A stretch of 64,000 nucleotides of DNA from Arabidopsis thaliana. Lineage: Eukaryota; Streptophyta; Magnoliopsida; Brassicales; Brassicaceae. How positions within the stretch are numbered: the stretch's first letter is position 1; every line of letters starts with the position of its first letter. The stretch covers positions 20,073,971 through 20,137,970 of the forward strand of contig NC_003070.9 of assembly GCF_000001735.4 (NCBI RefSeq), read 5' to 3'. Positions 1 through 10,672 of this stretch are shown one piece after another. The translations under genes and the position numbers were made by a program. The notes beneath the pieces are model-generated. The model had not been told where the DNA came from and did not search any database. It saw only the letters and a program-made list of their open reading frames with translations.

Positions 1-241
1 GATGATCATGTAATAGTGTTACATTATGCAACTCATCTTTTTATATCATTGTATTATGTTTAACAGTAACAATATGTTTCCCAAATACCTGTTTTATTGT
101 AATATGTTTCCAAAAAACAAAAAAAAAACTATACAAGTTCTGCAAAGAGATTGAAGGTAGAGAGAGACACAAAAGGTAAGAGTTGCTGAGTTTTGCATCA
201 GGAGCTTTGTGAAGAAAATAAAACGACTTCTCTCTACCTTT

Positions 242-3200
242 CTAAATGTAGTAGGCCATATACTTGGGTGTTGCACTGAACTTTTGATAACCTTTAACAA
301 CTTTGTTCACTGCGTCCAGAAAGTCCTTCTCAGTCACAGACTTTCTCCTAGCTCCGATTGCATACATTCCGGCTTCTATGCATACACTTCTGATATCAGC
401 TCCTGGAAAACAGATTAACAAAAACCCAAGTCAGAACAAATCTCATTGAGACACCCAAATAACAGCATGGGAGCTTTTTGATGGTTGGGATCATTACCGG
501 TTGAGTTTGGGCAGAGGCCAGCAAGGAGTTCAAACCGGATGTCTCTTTCACAACTCATTGTTCGTGTGTGAATCTTGAAGATCTGTGTTCTGCCCTCCAG
601 ATCAGGCAGACAAAACTCAACCTTGCGGTCAAGACGTCCAGGACGTAAAAGAGCTGGGTCTAGTATGTCAGGCCTGGAGTAAAGAGAGTGAAAAACAGAA
701 ACATTGAGTGCGTCAAGTCAAGCGCTTTAATGTGCTTTTGTGTAGTTTGCTTTACCCTGGTAACAGGATTGTGGACTAACCTGTTTGTTGCCATAAGAAC
801 CTTGATGTTACCACGTGCGTCAAACCCATCAAGCTGATACAAAATCTCAAGCATGGTACGTTGGACTTCATTATCACTGCCTACACCGTCATCAAATCTT
901 GCACCGCCAATGGCATCAATTTCGTCAAAGAACAAAATGCAAGCTTTCTTTGACCGTGCCATCTAGAAAGCGAGTATTATACAATTTCAATATTAGCTAA
1001 GAAAAAAACTGAGATGGCGAGAAGGAGCTTTTACCACTGGACTACCTGAAACAGTTCACGAACCATCCTAGCTCCTTCACCAATGTACTTCTGAACGAGC
1101 TCACTGCCAACAACCCTGATAAAGCAAGCACCAGTTCTATTCGCCACAGCTCTAGCGACAAGGGTTTTTCCGCTACCAGGAGGACCATAGCAAAGAACAC
1201 CCTTGGGAGGATCTATTCCAAGCCTCACAAATTTCTCTGGATGAAGCATTGGCAGTTCAACGACCTACAATCAACAAAGACAGACGACAAAACTTTTAAA
1301 AAACTTCTTCCTTGAAAACCTATACCACAACAATAAATTTACAACTCTAGGTGTTAAACAGAGAAGATCTGAACACGGGATAATAACTAAACTAAACATA
1401 TACCTCTCTAATCTTCTCAATCTGCTCCTTGCAGCCACCGATATCACTGTAAGTTGCATCAGGTTTCTCTTCAACCGTCATCATGGTCACACTAGGATCA
1501 ATCTTTGGAGGTAGAGGAATCTGTATCTGATATTTCTTCTGATCAACTCTGCAAGTACAGATCAGAGACATAACGTTCTCGTAAGTTTTCATTCATATGA
1601 GAAATGTACAGCCTCAAATAGGATTTGAACTGAAGAAATGTACATACCCCACACGCATTCCTGCTTCTATGTCAGTGGGAGAAGCTTTATCGCCAAGTCC
1701 AACAACATACTGCAGTTAAGAAGCAAAACTAATATCAGCAATAAACCGAACAACAAAAGGTTCTACAACACAGAACTGATCGTGTAGCAACCACAACGTA
1801 GGGATATTGTTTACCTTGCCTATCTTTTTGATATCAACGACATACTTTGCATCTTCAGTGTTTGGACTGATTATCTGTGTGCATGTCGCAACCTGGATAG
1901 GAAAACACATTTATTGTTGCCGTGAGAGAAGAAGCAAAATTCAGAGAACTAAAAGAATAAAAAGCCTACAAGCAGAGGTTGCTCCTCTTGCATCATTTGC
2001 TTATCAGATACAAGATCCCATTGATTGGGAGGAGCTAAACCAGTATCGGACTCCTTGATACCTGCAATGAAAGTGAAAGCTTCACTTTAGTCATGCCCTA
2101 AACAGAAGTCACTAACTCCAAGCAAGCCCAAAACTTCAGCAACAAGAGTGCGAACATACCAAGATTGCAGATCTTCTCGGCGAGCTCATTGATTTCTTTC
2201 TCTACTTTCTTTATGCGTGCAGAGTAAGGCTCCTGCTAAGGAATGAGGATTTTGAAGCTTTAGAAGTATGATTATGCCATTCTTCTTTCTGCCAGATATG
2301 TAAAGCACGTTCGAATACGCATTCCTCAATGTTCACCTCAAAATGTGCTTCACTTGCCTCCGTACTCCCAAACTCTGTAATGTCAGAAAGCGCTTCTTCA
2401 CTTGCCTCTGTACTATCAAACTCTATGATGTCACCTGTCTCGTAATCCCGGAGGCGGAGCACTCTACCACAACCATATGCCAAAAAACTGAGAACTGAGT
2501 TTCTCATACGGATAAGGAAGCAATGAAAATTATCACTTACGATAAGAGAGGTTCAAAGTCTGAACGCATATTGTGGGGGCCCTCATTCTCAGGATCCTCC
2601 ATAATATCTCTTATGATCATCTGCAACAGAAAGCATTAAACATGATTTGATTTATCATCAAAAGAGAGCAACTACATCGGTGATACTTACAGAATTAATT
2701 GCAACTTCAACAGGATTGGCAGCCATTTCGGCGAAGGCCTCGTTTAGTTCCAGAAAGTCAAATTCTGCATCCCTTATATCCCAATCCTCTCTGGGTTGCA
2801 TGTCATCTGTGACCTCGACCTTCGGTTTTCCCTTGGGGGAAGCGTCTGGTATCATCTTAGCCAGTTGTGGGGGATCATCAAATGGATCTGTAAGTATATA
2901 TGTGTGTCGTATCCTGATATCTTTATTTGGTCTGTTCTTCGCATCAACAGAAGCTTTGGCTATACAAGTCAAAGTTTCAAACCCGCTGGTAATCTTCCCA
3001 AACACCTGAAAAAGAGGCATATTATATACACATAAAAAAAAAGAATAGGCATATCATTAATAATTGGTGCTTACAGTGTATTTCCCATCAAGACAGTCTA
3101 GATCATCACAAAGTGTGATATAAAACTGAAAAGAAAACAGACAAATCAGATGAAGACATGCAATACCACAAAAGTTGATCCACGGACCCACAAAGAACTT

Positions 3201-3573
3201 GGTAATTCAAGCAAAACGTTTTGACTAACCTGGGAAGCATTGAGATTTTCTCCAAAACTAGCCATGGCAACGGTGCCAGTATTTGAATGTTTCAATTCGG
3301 CATGAATCTCATCGCTGAAAACCTAGCATTGTCATCTCCCAAAAGTCTGGAAATTCAACATAGGGAAATATAAAGCAGTAGCAGCACAACTAGGCAACAC
3401 AGAGTATAAAGAATGACCAAAATAGATAAGCAGTCTACATATCATCAGAAGGTAAGAAAACGTCATCTTACTAGTATATTGAGTCTCCACCCGTTCCTGT
3501 GCCTGTTGGATCACCCGTTTTTGCTATGAAATCCTTTACAGTGTGGATAAGGCACTGATGGTAGTACTTTATC
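242..3573 (-). CDS. RPT1B: Cyclophilin-RPT1 chimeric gene (26S proteasome ATPase RPT1b-like)
   Basis: Minus-strand exons that I could place (3' to 5'): 242-402, 498-673, 781-962, 1046-1264, 1404-1548, 1648-1709, 1815-1892, 1970-2061, 2160-2232, then 2541-2620, 2691-3005, 3075-3125, 3230-3314, 3472-3573. The 3' nine exons encode almost all of RPT1, a base ATPase of the 19S regulatory particle. Walker A GPPGSGKT lies in exon 1046-1264 and Walker B FFDEIDA in 781-962. The C-terminus is KYMAYYI instead of the usual RPT1 ending KYMVYN. Exons 2691-3573 encode a CYP59-like cyclophilin ([14 protein letters not shown], then a [12 protein letters not shown] tail), but about 12 residues of the fold are absent between SIY and DEIH. 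Exon 2541-2620 restarts with an RPT1-like [10 protein letters not shown]. Its phase does not fit exon 2160-2232, so another exon in 2233-2540 or a broken frame is needed. I recall this locus as At1g53780. ATPase identity is firm; a functional fused product is doubtful. Confidence 0.75.
2233..2540 (-). other. Unresolved segment between the cyclophilin and RPT1 exons
   Basis: In RPT1 a simple intron would sit here. The minus strand is instead open for about 85 codons, with a weak internal repeat ([11 protein letters not shown] and [11 protein letters not shown] about 15 residues apart) and no family I recognise. Its frame does not run in phase into the next RPT1 exon (2160-2232), so at least one splice inside it is needed to keep RPT1 readable. 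It could be a recruited exon or retained intron. Confidence 0.35.
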
Positions 3574-3645
3574 CTGACAAAACAAGTAAGTTAAAACCCT
3601 TAAAGATAGAGATGTTTCTTAGGTATAGGCAAAAGGAACACTTAC

Positions 3646-3743
3646 TTGCACAGCTTAAGAAAATTATAGCAGGTGCTAGGGCATTAATCCGTGTAGAGAT
3701 CAAGAAACACAATCCCTAAATCCGTGTCAATTAGAACTGACAT
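3646..3743 (-). pseudogene. Decayed first coding exon of the cyclophilin part
   Basis: Read on the minus strand from the ATG at 3743, this exon begins MSVLIDTDLGIVFLDLYTD and ends ...CYNFLKLCK at a GT donor, in phase with exon 3472-3573. It matches the CYP59 cyclophilin start (MSVLIVTSLGD...). Codon 20 is TAA (plus-strand 3684-3686), so the ancestral start gives only 19 residues. Any longer product must start downstream, for example at the Met of [11 protein letters not shown] in exon 3230-3314. This is the clearest sign that the cyclophilin half is not a working isomerase. Confidence 0.7.
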
Positions 3744-4032
3744 GTTTATTAATTTCTCGAACCTGAAACCAAAAACTGAACGGTGGAAGGCAATTGAAAA
3801 GTTAGACTACTGGATAAACTGATCTTTACAATCCAAATCGAATATCCAAACACAAGTGTATCTCCAACAATCAATTACTCAGTTTAATCCCTAAATTATC
3901 TCATTTCCACTGATTTCCTTTGGGAATTCTCCAGAAAAGCTATCAAATTTCTCATCTAAGCATCAAAGGAACGATATAGCCAACCCTTTGCAAAGTTGCG
4001 GTTACAAGAAACATCAACCTGACCAAGATTCG

Positions 4033-4349
4033 CGAGCAATGTCGTCTTACTATCGTAATTGAATCAGAGTAGGATAAGAAGAGATGATCAATGAGATATA
4101 GGAACTAACCTCAGAAACAGATAGCGAGAGAAGAAAGGTTCACGGCGGCGATCTTGGAGTAGTCGGACTCTGTTGCGACTGAGAGATTCTCGAGCAATGT
4201 CTTCGTACTATGGTAATTGGAACGAGTAGTAGAAGAAGTGATGGTCGATGAGATTTACGAGCTAACCTCAGAACCAGAGAGCGAGAGAAGAAAGGTGCAC
4301 GACGGCGATCTTGGAGTAACCGGAAACTGTTGCGACTGAGAGAGATTCT
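4033..4349 (-). repeat. Tandem duplication of the 5' leader exon and promoter
   Basis: Two direct copies, 4033-4190 and 4191-4349 (158 and 159 bp, moderately diverged), both start CGAGCAATGTC and end GAGATTCT. Read on the minus strand each holds a 5'UTR-like stretch (GCGACTGAGAG... then GATCGCCG...) and the same GT splice donor (CTGAG/GTTAG). The chimeric gene to the left therefore appears to have two alternative non-coding first exons. Confidence 0.75.
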
Positions 4350-4512
4350 TCTGTTACGCTTTTAGCTCTTCTTTACGCGCCTTAGGCCTCTAAATAATCC
4401 CTTATAAAAAATCATTCAAAATGCTATAACATGCGTGCTGTTTTCAGATAGAAGAGATAATAAAACTACGTGATGTTTTCAATTCATAAGTACAACCCGG
4501 TTTAGAGATGGT

Positions 4513-4950
4513 TTGTTGATGAGATTTAAACCGGAAATAAAACCGATATTCTCTCAACGAGGCTATCCCTTATTCGACGGTTGCGAGCACAGCCACCGCC
4601 AACAACCCGAGACCGGAGCCACCAATCCCGCAAGCCGGAGGAACCGTATCTTACCGCAGGACCTAACCCCATCACATGAACCGCCGTCGCTGAAACTCCC
4701 GAAAAGAGAAAGCGAGCACGAAATACCTCCGACGATAGCCGTCATCACCCCTCAGCTGCGGGATCCGCCGCTCGATTTCCGTCACAGGGATGATCGGAGC
4801 CGCAAACCCATACGCACGATTGACCTCGAGCCACCATCATCTATCAGCTCGGAATCAATAGAAGTGGCGACCGTGAGCCACCGTGAAACCCTAGCCAACT
4901 CCGCTTCGAGCCGGAGAAGAAACTCGGGGAGCTACGTCGATCTCCTCTAG
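4513..4950 (+). CDS. Hypothetical 145-residue reading frame
   Basis: This is an open frame of 145 codons, GC-richer than its surroundings and rich in Arg, Ser, Pro and Glu. It has no signal peptide, membrane span or family I recognise. Low-complexity basic frames of this kind also occur as dispersed gene-like repeats in this genome, so it may be repeat-derived. The complementary strand is also partly open, as expected from the base composition. I see no clear promoter or intron. Existence as a gene is uncertain. Confidence 0.22.
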   Translation: MLMRFKPEIKPIFSQRGYPLFDGCEHSHRQQPETGATNPASRRNRILPQDLTPSHEPPSLKLPKRESEHEIPPTIAVITPQLRDPPLDFRHRDDRSRKPIRTIDLEPPSSISSESIEVATVSHRETLANSASSRRRNSGSYVDLL

Positions 4951-5379
4951 TCATTTCTAAACTGCGATGAAGCAGGTGAGAGCCGCCGCCGCCACCTTCT
5001 ACATCCTCCGACGATCGGGGAGGTGAGGAAACAAAAATCAAACTGACTTACGAACCAATGTAAATGATTATTATTGGGCCTTTTTGGGCCCATATGTTTT
5101 GTCTTACATAAAGTATAAGGTTGTTTTTACATAAAGTAGCTTAATGACTGTTATTACATAAGATGTTTCTTGTTGGCGTGGCCAAAGTCGAAACGAAGAC
5201 AAGTATTCCTAAACAATTTAAAATACAAGAGAATTGAAAATGAAAAGCAGACTAGTATGACCAACAAAGGAATAAAATTATCCAATTAACCAAGTTAAAA
5301 TGATGAACAATTTCCAATTACAATCCTTGGATTTGCCTAGGAATATTTTCAGAGTGGAGACAAAGCCTATCGAAGATCT
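4951..5379. other. Intergenic, no gene seen
   Basis: The left end is CG-rich (GCCGCCGCCGCCACC near 4983) and continues the composition of the preceding frame. The rest is AT-rich with no open frame, RNA gene or terminal repeat that I can support. Confidence 0.5.
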
Positions 5380-5488
5380 TTAGCGTGGTGGAGGTAGAAC
5401 TGTTTGTTGTGGTCGCTTCTGTGAAAGGATAAAATCTGCCCATCTATTCAGTTGTGGAATTGTCTGTGAAACTGCTAGCCATGAAAAG
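5380..5488 (-). other. Possible terminal exon with intact acceptor
   Basis: On the minus strand a clean acceptor (TTTATGCAG at 5497-5489) opens a frame of about 36 codons ending QQTVLPPPR and a stop at 5380-5382. It follows the decayed proteasome exon 5561-5642, whose GT donor also survives. It may be a 3' exon of the F-box transcript to its right. I do not recognise the peptide. Confidence 0.3.
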
Positions 5489-5560
5489 CTGCATAAATAA
5501 TTTACAAGTCGTAAATGTTAAGTACTTAAGTTGATCCTTTGTAACTAATAAGAAAGTTAC

Positions 5561-5642
5561 CTTGCTAGCTTCAGTGGCAGACTCGACTTAAAATAGCCTC
5601 CCTTGAGGAGAAAATGTGTTGAATCCTCTGTCATAGTCAGTC
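5561..5642 (-). pseudogene. Stray exon of proteasome alpha5 (PAE)
   Basis: Minus-strand translation reads TDYDRGFNTFSPQGRLF, then a stop, then VESATEASK. PAE1 exon 2 in this window (31633-31714) encodes [27 protein letters not shown]. Both segments are exactly 82 nt and keep AG acceptor and GTAAC donor at the same places. The conserved Gln codon after RLF has become TAA. No other PAE exon is visible nearby, so this is a single-exon fragment of a 20S core gene sitting 3' of an F-box gene. Confidence 0.85.
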
Positions 5643-5723
5643 CTTGGAACAAAAGAATGTAAGATAGACACTTATCAACTGAAAGAATAAACTAGACCAA
5701 GTATTAAAACAATAGTTGAACAC

Positions 5724-7424
5724 TTACATAAGTTTAAAATTCTCAACATAGCCTAGAGAGGTGTAAACTCTCGTACGTTTGAACATTTCAACATCTTGTA
5801 TTTGAACTCTTGTGAGACTCTTGCTCTCAAGGTTGAAGTAATAAATGTAAAATGCGTATATTAGACAGTACTGTGACAACACAACTTCACCTCCATCAGT
5901 CATTCCAACAATGGCTAACTCCGTATGCTGAACTAAGTTGTTCCACAAAGGAGGCAATGCATAGATACATTTGGTCCATATATTTTTCTCAGCATTTACT
6001 AGAACCCAGAACCTAAGACGTTTTGGAGACAAACATGTAAACTGAAGTGCACCTAGTTTACCCTTGTAGTTGATTAGAGTACAAGAGTCATTCATCAACA
6101 TGAATACATGTATGTTGATAAAGCTAAACTTTTCAGACCTCACATCAAAGCACACTACCATAGAAACCCTTGCCCGCATATCGAACCCAGCTGTATAATA
6201 CAAAATACCATCTATGCATATTCCATCAGATTTAGGATAATGGGGTTTGCATTGGATTGTTCTCCATAAATGGTTTCCATTCTCCAATGTCAAAACTTGA
6301 TGCTCATCACACGTATTTGGGATATCATCAGACTTGATGCACAATACCTTTAGCTGTTTGCGGACCGGATCATATCCTAAATAAGGTCTTGTCTCAGTAT
6401 TAATACTCTTCAGTTCCACTTTGGGTAAGGATACGGACTCTCCCGTGACTGGGTTACAAATTACCATAGTATCTAGATTTCTCTTACCTCGGCGACAGAT
6501 GAATCCACAAAGAGGAGAACCAATTTCAGAAAAAGAATCTGTGGTATGTTGAACATGATAACGGGTGGGTACAAGAGACGTATTCTCGTTACATGGAATC
6601 TGAGGGTGAGGTGAAGAGAAGAAGAACAAATTGCCATCATCATCTTGGAAGGTGAAAAGAAGCAACGGTGGACGAATCGAAGACATAGTCATGAACAACT
6701 CCTTGAAATCAGGACGACAAAGTATGGATTCCCAGAGTTTGGATACGCAACGAAACCTAGCTATAGACTTTGCAGGAACTCTCGAAAAGATATCCATGAG
6801 GAGATCGATCGGGATATATCTAAAACAGGAAACATAACCCACCTGGAGAGGTTGCCCCTCTTGCATCATTTGCTTACTGAGAGGAGCTAAACCAGTATCA
6901 GACTCCTTGATACCTGCAAGTTACCCGTATATGCAATTTAATCATTCGGTAAATAGAAGTCACTAATGAAAGTAACACCACTATCTCAGTGTGCACAAAC
7001 CACATAGATCGTTGATCTTCTCGGTGAGTTCCTTAATTTCTTTCTCCACTTTCTTGATAGGTGCAGAGTAAGGCACTAACCCCTGCGAAGGATTGAGATT
7101 TTAACAAGGTCAGCAAAAAAACATATGGAGACGCAACATATCAAACCAAGTATAACTATGAACGTTTTTTTTTCACTTGGATGACTTATTCAAACAGTGA
7201 GGCAGAGTCACCCAAAGCTAGTTAGTCATATAAGCACAAAAATGATCTAAATAGGATCATAAAATAGCAATTAGCTCGAAATTACTCATGAGAAAACATC
7301 AAACTGGTTCGCAAAGAAACAAAATACAGCAAAATTTAGGGTTCTAAAAGGGTACACTTACATAAGTCTTGACGAGAGCGATATCATCTTCGTCAAGCGG
7401 ATCGTCTACAATATCTCTCACCAT
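5724..7424 (-). CDS. F-box protein with an RPT1-derived N-terminus
   Basis: Exons on the minus strand are 7362-7424, 7001-7082 and 5724-6913, giving 444 residues. Residues 1 to about 73 are the N-terminus of proteasome ATPase RPT1: [14 protein letters not shown], then [13 protein letters not shown], then [11 protein letters not shown] and QPLQV. Both RPT1 introns are at matching positions, and about eight residues (QWDLVSD region) are missing. The frame then enters an F-box ([17 protein letters not shown]...RCVSKLW, about 80-120) and an F-box-associated (FBA_3-type) domain to the C-terminus. F-box proteins are substrate receptors of SCF ubiquitin ligases. The junction lies at the old RPT1 exon 3 border, where the former GTGGGT donor is now read as codons. 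The terminal ATG TAA GTG is both stop and a good donor. I recall this as At1g53790. Confidence 0.85.
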
Positions 7425-7917
7425 TTTTTTTTTTTTTTTCGGATTTTGATCGGAGATTTGAGATGTGAGAAGAAGAAATCGAATTACACCAACAAGAGTA
7501 CCAACTTTGTCCGAGTTATTAAGGTCTAGTAAGTAAGGGCCACGTTAGGTGCCTTGTTGGAGAGGCCAGAGAAAATAATACCACGTGTGAATTGGGCTAT
7601 GAAACGCGGCCCATTAGCCCAATATGCAGTGATCCGGGTCGGGTCATTAGAGCGAGCCGGGTCTCGTTATCCATCGCCTCCCTGGTTGCTGCGTCAAAGC
7701 CAGACACAAGTATCTTCGTTGAAATTTGCTTTTTGTGTGGCTTATCCTTGTCTGTCAAATTCCTGCAAAAACTCTCGCCTCTCTCAGACAGTAAGAGGAA
7801 CATATTTCCTTAATGTATTGTTCCGTATAATCTTACAAGACATCCTGGTTGGTGTTGCAGAGAAGAGTGTTTCAAAGTTTCTTCCTTTTTCGTTTTCCTG
7901 GTCTGAATGAGCTCCCA
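7425..7917. promoter_or_regulatory. Divergent promoter between the F-box and NUMOD3-type genes
   Basis: About 490 bp separates the start codons of two divergently read genes. The left gene's leader keeps an RPT1-like context after a T tract next to its ATG (7425-7439). GCCCA elements (GGCCCATTAGCCCAAT, 7610-7625) resemble the site II motifs common in promoters of ribosomal and proteasomal plant genes. No clear TATA box is visible. An upstream short frame from 7554 is probably leader sequence. Confidence 0.4.
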
Positions 7918-10350
7918 ATGCCTTCTTTAGGTACCTTTTCTGGTAAAGTTTCCAGATATTTACCTCTTAATTTTCTGGGTTTGTGTTTGGTTACTGTTTA
8001 GAATTCTACTTCAGTATTGAGACTCTCTTTCTTCTCAATTTTGTTTCTTTTCTATTGGATTTCATCATTCTTGAGTATCAATTATTTGCATTTGCAATCT
8101 TGGTCTAAATGCGTATAAGAAAAGACTAGTGATTCGCACAGTATCTAGAGAATGTTTACTAGCTAATGGAGATGACTCTTTGGTTTAATCTTTGCAGATA
8201 TTGCTACTATCCAACCTTCATTTCAAGCTCATCTTGTTCCATTGGGGGCTCAGAGTATTATCCATGCTAAAAGTCTACCTAATCCATGGAGACAGTCTTG
8301 TTTCTCCAAGAATTTGAAATTTTACACGGGTCATAGTCATGTCCGAAGAGGAAAAGTTCTTATTACTGCAGTGGCCACTCTTGAAACCAAGTATCCGGCT
8401 CAAAAAGAAAACGAACGGAGCTCTTCTTTGTCTTCTGCTTCTTCGAAATCCTCAAATGGAAGTGCTGATGATGGCGAAGAACAAGTGGATGACAGAGAAA
8501 AGTTGAGAAGGATGAGGATTTCTAAGGCAAATAGAGGGAACACTCCTTGGAACAAAGGCAGGAAGCATAGTCCAGGTGAGTAGTTTTTGCTTATTCGTAT
8601 CTTCAGCAATCTATCTTCAGTTGCTTCTAATTGGAAACATTTCATAATCTTTTTTCTTTTGCGTTTATGCAGAGACCCTACAGAAGATTAGAGAAAGGAC
8701 AAAGATTGCAATGCAAGACCCAAAGGTGATGTCATGTAAGAATGGTTCTATATGTTTGCTCTATGCATCAGAATTTTCAACCCCTCATAGAACCTTTGTG
8801 TCTTTGTCCTTGTGCAGATCAAGATGAAATTAGCGAATCTTGGGCACGCACAAAAGTCAGTACCGGTTTTTCGTTTGCTTTTAAACCTGTTGGAGCTTTT
8901 GGTTTTTGTTATCATAATACTATCTTCCCAAATTTGCATGATTTTTACAGCAAGGAGACACGGATGAAGATTGGAGAGGGAGTGCGGATGCGATGGGCAA
9001 GGAGGAAGGAGAGGAGAAAAGTGCAGGAGACATGTCATTTCGAGTGGCAAAACTTGTTAGCGGAGGCTGCTAAACAAGGATATACAGACGAAGAAGAGCT
9101 TCAGTGGGATTCTTACAACATCTTGGATCAACAGAATCAACTGGAATGGCTGGAAAGTGTTGAGCAGAGGAAAGCCATTAAAGGAGCTAAAAGTAACAGA
9201 AGAGCGCCAAAATCTCCTGAACAAAGAAGGAGAATTGCAGAAGCAATAGCTGCTAAATGGGCTGATCCAGTAAGTTGTCTAGTCACTTGATCAAATCAAA
9301 CTTGTTTGATGTTTTGTTCTTGGTCATATTTAACTCAGTTTGCTTTCTCTTATCAGTCTTACCGTGAAAGAGTTTGCTCCGGCTTGGCAAAATATCACGG
9401 TATACCTGTTGGTGTCGAGAGGCGTCGTAGAAGACCAAGGAGCGATGCAGAACCTAGAAAGAAGACTCCTACAAAGAAAAGTACAAGGGATTCAGAGTTT
9501 GAACGTCAAAGCCAAGTTCAAGTGGTGAAAGTAAGGAAGCGCAAAACACCTGCGTATAAAGATCCTTTGGCAAGTTCAAAACTGGAAATGATCAAAAGCA
9601 TCAGAGCAAAACGAGTGGCGGAAGAATCAAAGAAGATGGATGCTGTGGAACGAGCAAGGTCAGTACACTTAAAACAGAATTGTTAATATTTCTCTGTTTG
9701 CAACTGTGAGCAGAAGTTAACAAGAATTAACCTTTTCTCGCCTCAGGCTTTTGATCTCGGAAGCTGAGAAAGCTGCGAAAGTCCTCGAGATTGCTGCTTT
9801 GAAAAGCCCGGTTGCTCAAGCATCGTTGTTAGAGAGTAAAAAGCTCATAGCAGAAGCAACACAACTGATTAAATCTTTAGAGATGAGGCAGATAGCTTCA
9901 GATGAAGATGGGACTTACCCATTTCTTCTTTCACCTCAGCCTAATGACAGTGAATCTGAAACCAAAGATACAAACGATCAAGAACGACCAGGAGAGATTA
10001 ATGGAACACACACATTGCAGATCAACGGAGAGAGTCTTCACATGAACATGAGATCTAACGATTTACCGACTTTCGTTATAGAAGGTACTACAAACCAGTT
10101 TGTTTCTGATATGGAATCCAACACATCCCAAGGAGGTAGAGAAGATATCAAACTCGGGATAGTTGGGCAACCAAACGGAACGAGAGTCCATCCACCAGCA
10201 GAGTCTAATGGAGCTATCAGTCTTGCTGAGAATCATCCTCTTCCAAATGGTTACCACGGGATTGACGAAAAGGCTGCATCTTTGGAATCAGGAAACGTAA
10301 CGAAGAAGTGGGTTCGTGGAAGGCTCGTCGAAGTCACAGAAGCAGCCTAA
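7918..10350 (+). CDS. NUMOD3-motif-like nuclear or plastid protein (At1g53800-type)
   Basis: Seven exons: 7918-7942, 8198-8575, 8673-8725, 8818-8855, 8951-9269, 9357-9658, 9747-10350, about 572 residues. I chose the ATG at 7918 because it splices in frame into exon 2; the nearby ATG at 7905 hits a stop. The N-terminus is Ser/Lys/Arg rich and acid-poor, like a transit peptide. Around residues 100-155, GNTPWNKGRKHSPETLQKIR and KIAMQDPKIKMKLANLGHA resemble NUMOD3 helix-turn-helix modules (GKxHSxET...KI), known from homing endonucleases and some plant proteins. A second related stretch (SPEQRRRIAEAIAAKW) follows near residue 250. The middle is very basic (RRRRRPRSDAEPRKK); the C-terminal third is acidic, Asn-rich and probably disordered. 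DNA binding is an inference; no catalytic motif is seen. Confidence 0.8.
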
Positions 10351-10672
10351 TGTCGTAGCAATTTAGCAGAGAAAAGTCATATTTTTCAATTAGTAATTCA
10401 AAATTTTGGCTTATATATTGGTCTTATCTCTTATGCTTGAGAGAAGCAGTTTCCAGTTTGTGATGTGCCAATTGTATCTATAACTCAATTGTATGTCAGA
10501 GTTTCAGCTTAGTAAACAATTCTTCATAGCTTTCCGATTATTAAAGAATTAACCAAAGAAATAAAGCAAAGAGAACTACCAATAAACCTCATCAAAAGAT
10601 ACCAGACCAAAAAAAAGAAGAAGACAAAGATCGACAAAGATCATGTGAGTTCTGTTTGGAAGAAGTAAACAC
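10351..10672. other. Intergenic between convergent genes
   Basis: AT-rich 3' flank. It holds the presumed polyadenylation region of the plus-strand NUMOD3-type gene and that of the minus-strand F-box fragment. No separate feature was found. Confidence 0.4.

Noticed and set aside
1-241. Minus-strand frame 94-300 as a gene
   Set aside because: Reads the RPT1 3' end in another frame and the 3' untranslated region. No independent support.
7554-7910. 118-codon frame upstream of the NUMOD3-type gene
   Set aside because: It overlaps the leader region and does not splice in frame to the gene. The overlapping opposite-strand frame is also open by chance.
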